Position numbers and translations under genes: made by a program. Source: Fallopia convolvulus (taxonomy: Eukaryota; Streptophyta; Magnoliopsida; Caryophyllales; Polygonaceae). Taken from it: a stretch of 64,000 nt of DNA. Under the pieces are notes generated by a model. That model saw only the letters and a program-made list of their open reading frames with translations, had not been told where the DNA came from and ran no database searches. Below, piece after piece: positions 62,683 to 64,000 of this stretch; the stretch's first letter is position 1; each line of letters starts with the position of its first letter. Where the stretch lies: positions 38,097,106-38,161,105 of the forward strand of contig OZ024720.1 in the NCBI GenBank assembly GCA_964016875.1, in the 5' to 3' direction.

Positions 62683-63521
62683 TGGAAGAAAGTAAGTTTC
62701 CTAGCTCGATTTCCATCCCTTCTCGTTCTCAATTGATTGCTTCTTTCTCCCCAATTGGCCTTCTTTCTATTAGTGCCGTAAGACGAGGGGTCTCCCCTTG
62801 GTTTGCGGATTTTGCTAACTTTGTCGTAGGGGGAGTGATCCCACGAAATTTGTCTTATCAAGCTAGGAAGAAATTCTTACATGATGCTAGACAATACTTT
62901 TGGGATGATCCATATCTCTACAAGGAAGGGCGTGATCAAATCTATAGACGGTGTGTGTCAAGTGAAGAGGTTGAGAGCATAATTCACCATTGCCACTCCT
63001 TGCCTACGGGGGGTCACGCCAAGAGTTCCAAAACCACCTCAAAAATTCTTCAATGTGGTTATTATTGGCCAACCATGTTCAAGGATGTGCATGATTATGT
63101 GAGGAAGTGTGAGGAGTGCCAAAGAGAGGGGAACCTATCAAGGAGGAATGAGACTCCTCAAACTGGCATTCTAGAAGTTGAGTTATTTGATGTATGGGGT
63201 ATTGACTTCATGGGACCATTTCCCACATCAGGACCTTACAAGTACATCTTGGTAGCCGTAGATTATGTCTCAAAATGGGTGGAGGCCATACCAACAAGAA
63301 CCAATGATGCTAAGGTGGTGATGAAGTTTTTGAAAGGCAACATTTTTGCAAGGTTTGGTGTGCCTAGGGTTCTCATAAGTGATGGCGGACCTCATTTCAT
63401 TGAGAGGTGCTTCGAAAATGTATTGATTAAGTATGGGGTGTCTCATCGAGTGGCTACTCCTTATCATCCTCAAACAAGCGGGCAAGTCGAGGTGTCAAAC
63501 CGTCAAATCAAGGCTATCTAG

Positions 63522-64000
63522 GAGAAGACCGTATCTCGATCAAGGAAAGATTGGGCCTCTAAGCTCGATGATGCACTTTGGGCTTATAGAACCGCCTTCA
63601 AGACACCTTTGGGAACTACACCCTTCAATCTAGTTTATGGCAAGGCATGTCATCTTCCGGTAGAGCTTGAGCACAAGGCGAAATGGGCACTCAAGGAGAT
63701 GAATTGGGATATCAACTTGGCCGGTGAGAAAAGGTTTCTAGAACTTCATGAGTTGGGGGGATTAAGGTTGAAGGCCTATGAGAACTCCAAGATATACAAG
63801 GAGAAGACCAAGAAGTGGCATGATAGGAAGTTAATTCCAAAGACCTATGAAACCGGTGACAAGGTTCTCCTTTTCAATTCAAGGCTTAAACTTTTCCCCG
63901 GGAAGTTAAGGACTAGGTGGAGCGGACCATTTGTGGTCCACCGTATCTATGTTCATGGTGCGGTGGACTTGGTTGATGAACAAGGACATACTTTCAAAGT
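63522..64000 (+). pseudogene. pol: Gypsy integrase C-terminal part, after the TAG
   Basis: Reads in the same frame as the upstream pol with no further stop to the window edge. It begins EKTVSRSRKDW, followed by WAYRTAFKTPLGTTPF and LVYGKACHLPVE, the usual integrase C-terminal region of plant gypsy elements, and a GPF/Y-like module (RWSGPFVVHRIY). Only the single TAG separates it from the catalytic core, so the break is recent or at least unaccompanied by other damage here. Confidence 0.88.

Larger units (their letters stand above)
59751..63521 (+). pseudogene. pol: Gypsy pol: protease, reverse transcriptase, RNase H, integrase (interrupted)
   Basis: The frame is open from 59751 (after a TAA at 59748-59750) and its first ATG is at 59934; positions below count from that Met. 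Protease: DLG at 125-127 and LGRPFL at 198-203. Reverse transcriptase about 400-600, with CIDYRK at 464-469 and FMDD at 563-566. RNase H from CDASDF (711-716). Integrase: HHCC finger with H1021, H1028, C1059 and C1062, then the D1091, D1150, E1186 triad with 35 residues between the last two. It lies one frame off gag, so a frameshift near 59751-59766 separates them. It ends at TAG (63519-63521) where a single-base change in a Leu codon (TTG) would explain the stop. A TCGGNCCGA cluster sits in the RNase H-integrase linker (about 864-917). Confidence 0.92.
56683..64000 (+). mobile_element. Ty3/gypsy LTR retrotransposon, Athila-like, 5' part
   Basis: The element starts at the end of satellite array B and runs off the window. 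Order: LTR, primer site complementary to tRNA-Asp, leader, gag with one zinc knuckle, protease, reverse transcriptase, RNase H, integrase. Integrase last defines gypsy. DLG in the protease, FMDD in RT and the tRNA-Asp primer fit the Athila group; this is from memory of the group. The 3' LTR and any env-like ORF lie outside. The left edge is either 56681 or 56683: starting at 56683 gives TGAT, which matches the ATCA end of the LTR. The target duplication cannot be checked here. A gag-pol frameshift and a TAG in integrase mark it as defective. Confidence 0.93.

Overview
This window is plant nuclear heterochromatin, with no ordinary host gene visible. It holds about 46 kb of one tandem satellite, a broken Ty1/copia retrotransposon nested inside the satellite, and the left part of a Ty3/gypsy retrotransposon at the right edge. 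The plant assignment rests on a copia element with SIRE/Maximus-like features (two-knuckle gag and an extra ORF after pol), an Athila-like gypsy element with a tRNA-Asp primer site, and satellite arrays of the kind found at plant centromeres or knobs. I cannot name the species; a eudicot is a weak guess.

Layout. 1-27672: satellite array A, with a basic monomer near 226 bp, all in one orientation, organised in long higher-order repeats (HORs; two clean 13-monomer copies of about 2.92 kb) with local amplification of a dimer near 452 bp. 27673-38208: a copia element on the minus strand, flanked by a perfect 5-bp target duplication (CTTAT) and inserted into a satellite monomer. 38209 to about 56680: satellite array B, built from the same monomer but dominated by a tetrameric HOR of 886-887 bp. 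About 56683-64000: a gypsy element on the plus strand (LTR, tRNA-Asp primer site, leader with a probable intron, gag, protease-RT-RNase H-integrase), running off the window.

Both retroelements are pseudogenised. The copia element has a 5' LTR cut short and fused directly to gag, with primer site and leader missing, plus in-frame stops, a frameshift in a C-run and a split env-like third ORF. Its LTRs differ at about 22 of 637 sites. The gypsy element has a gag-pol frameshift and an in-frame TAG inside integrase.

The most unusual signals are two short motifs with inverted forms, one private to each retroelement. GTTCCC/GGGAAC occurs about 66 times across the 10.5-kb copia element, against about 5 expected. 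TCGGNCCGA-type palindromes cluster at roughly 20-30 bp spacing in the gypsy LTR and again in two linkers of its coding region. Neither is explained by the annotated features. The switch in HOR regime between arrays A and B, and the paralogous uninterrupted copia target site in the next satellite repeat, are also worth a second look.
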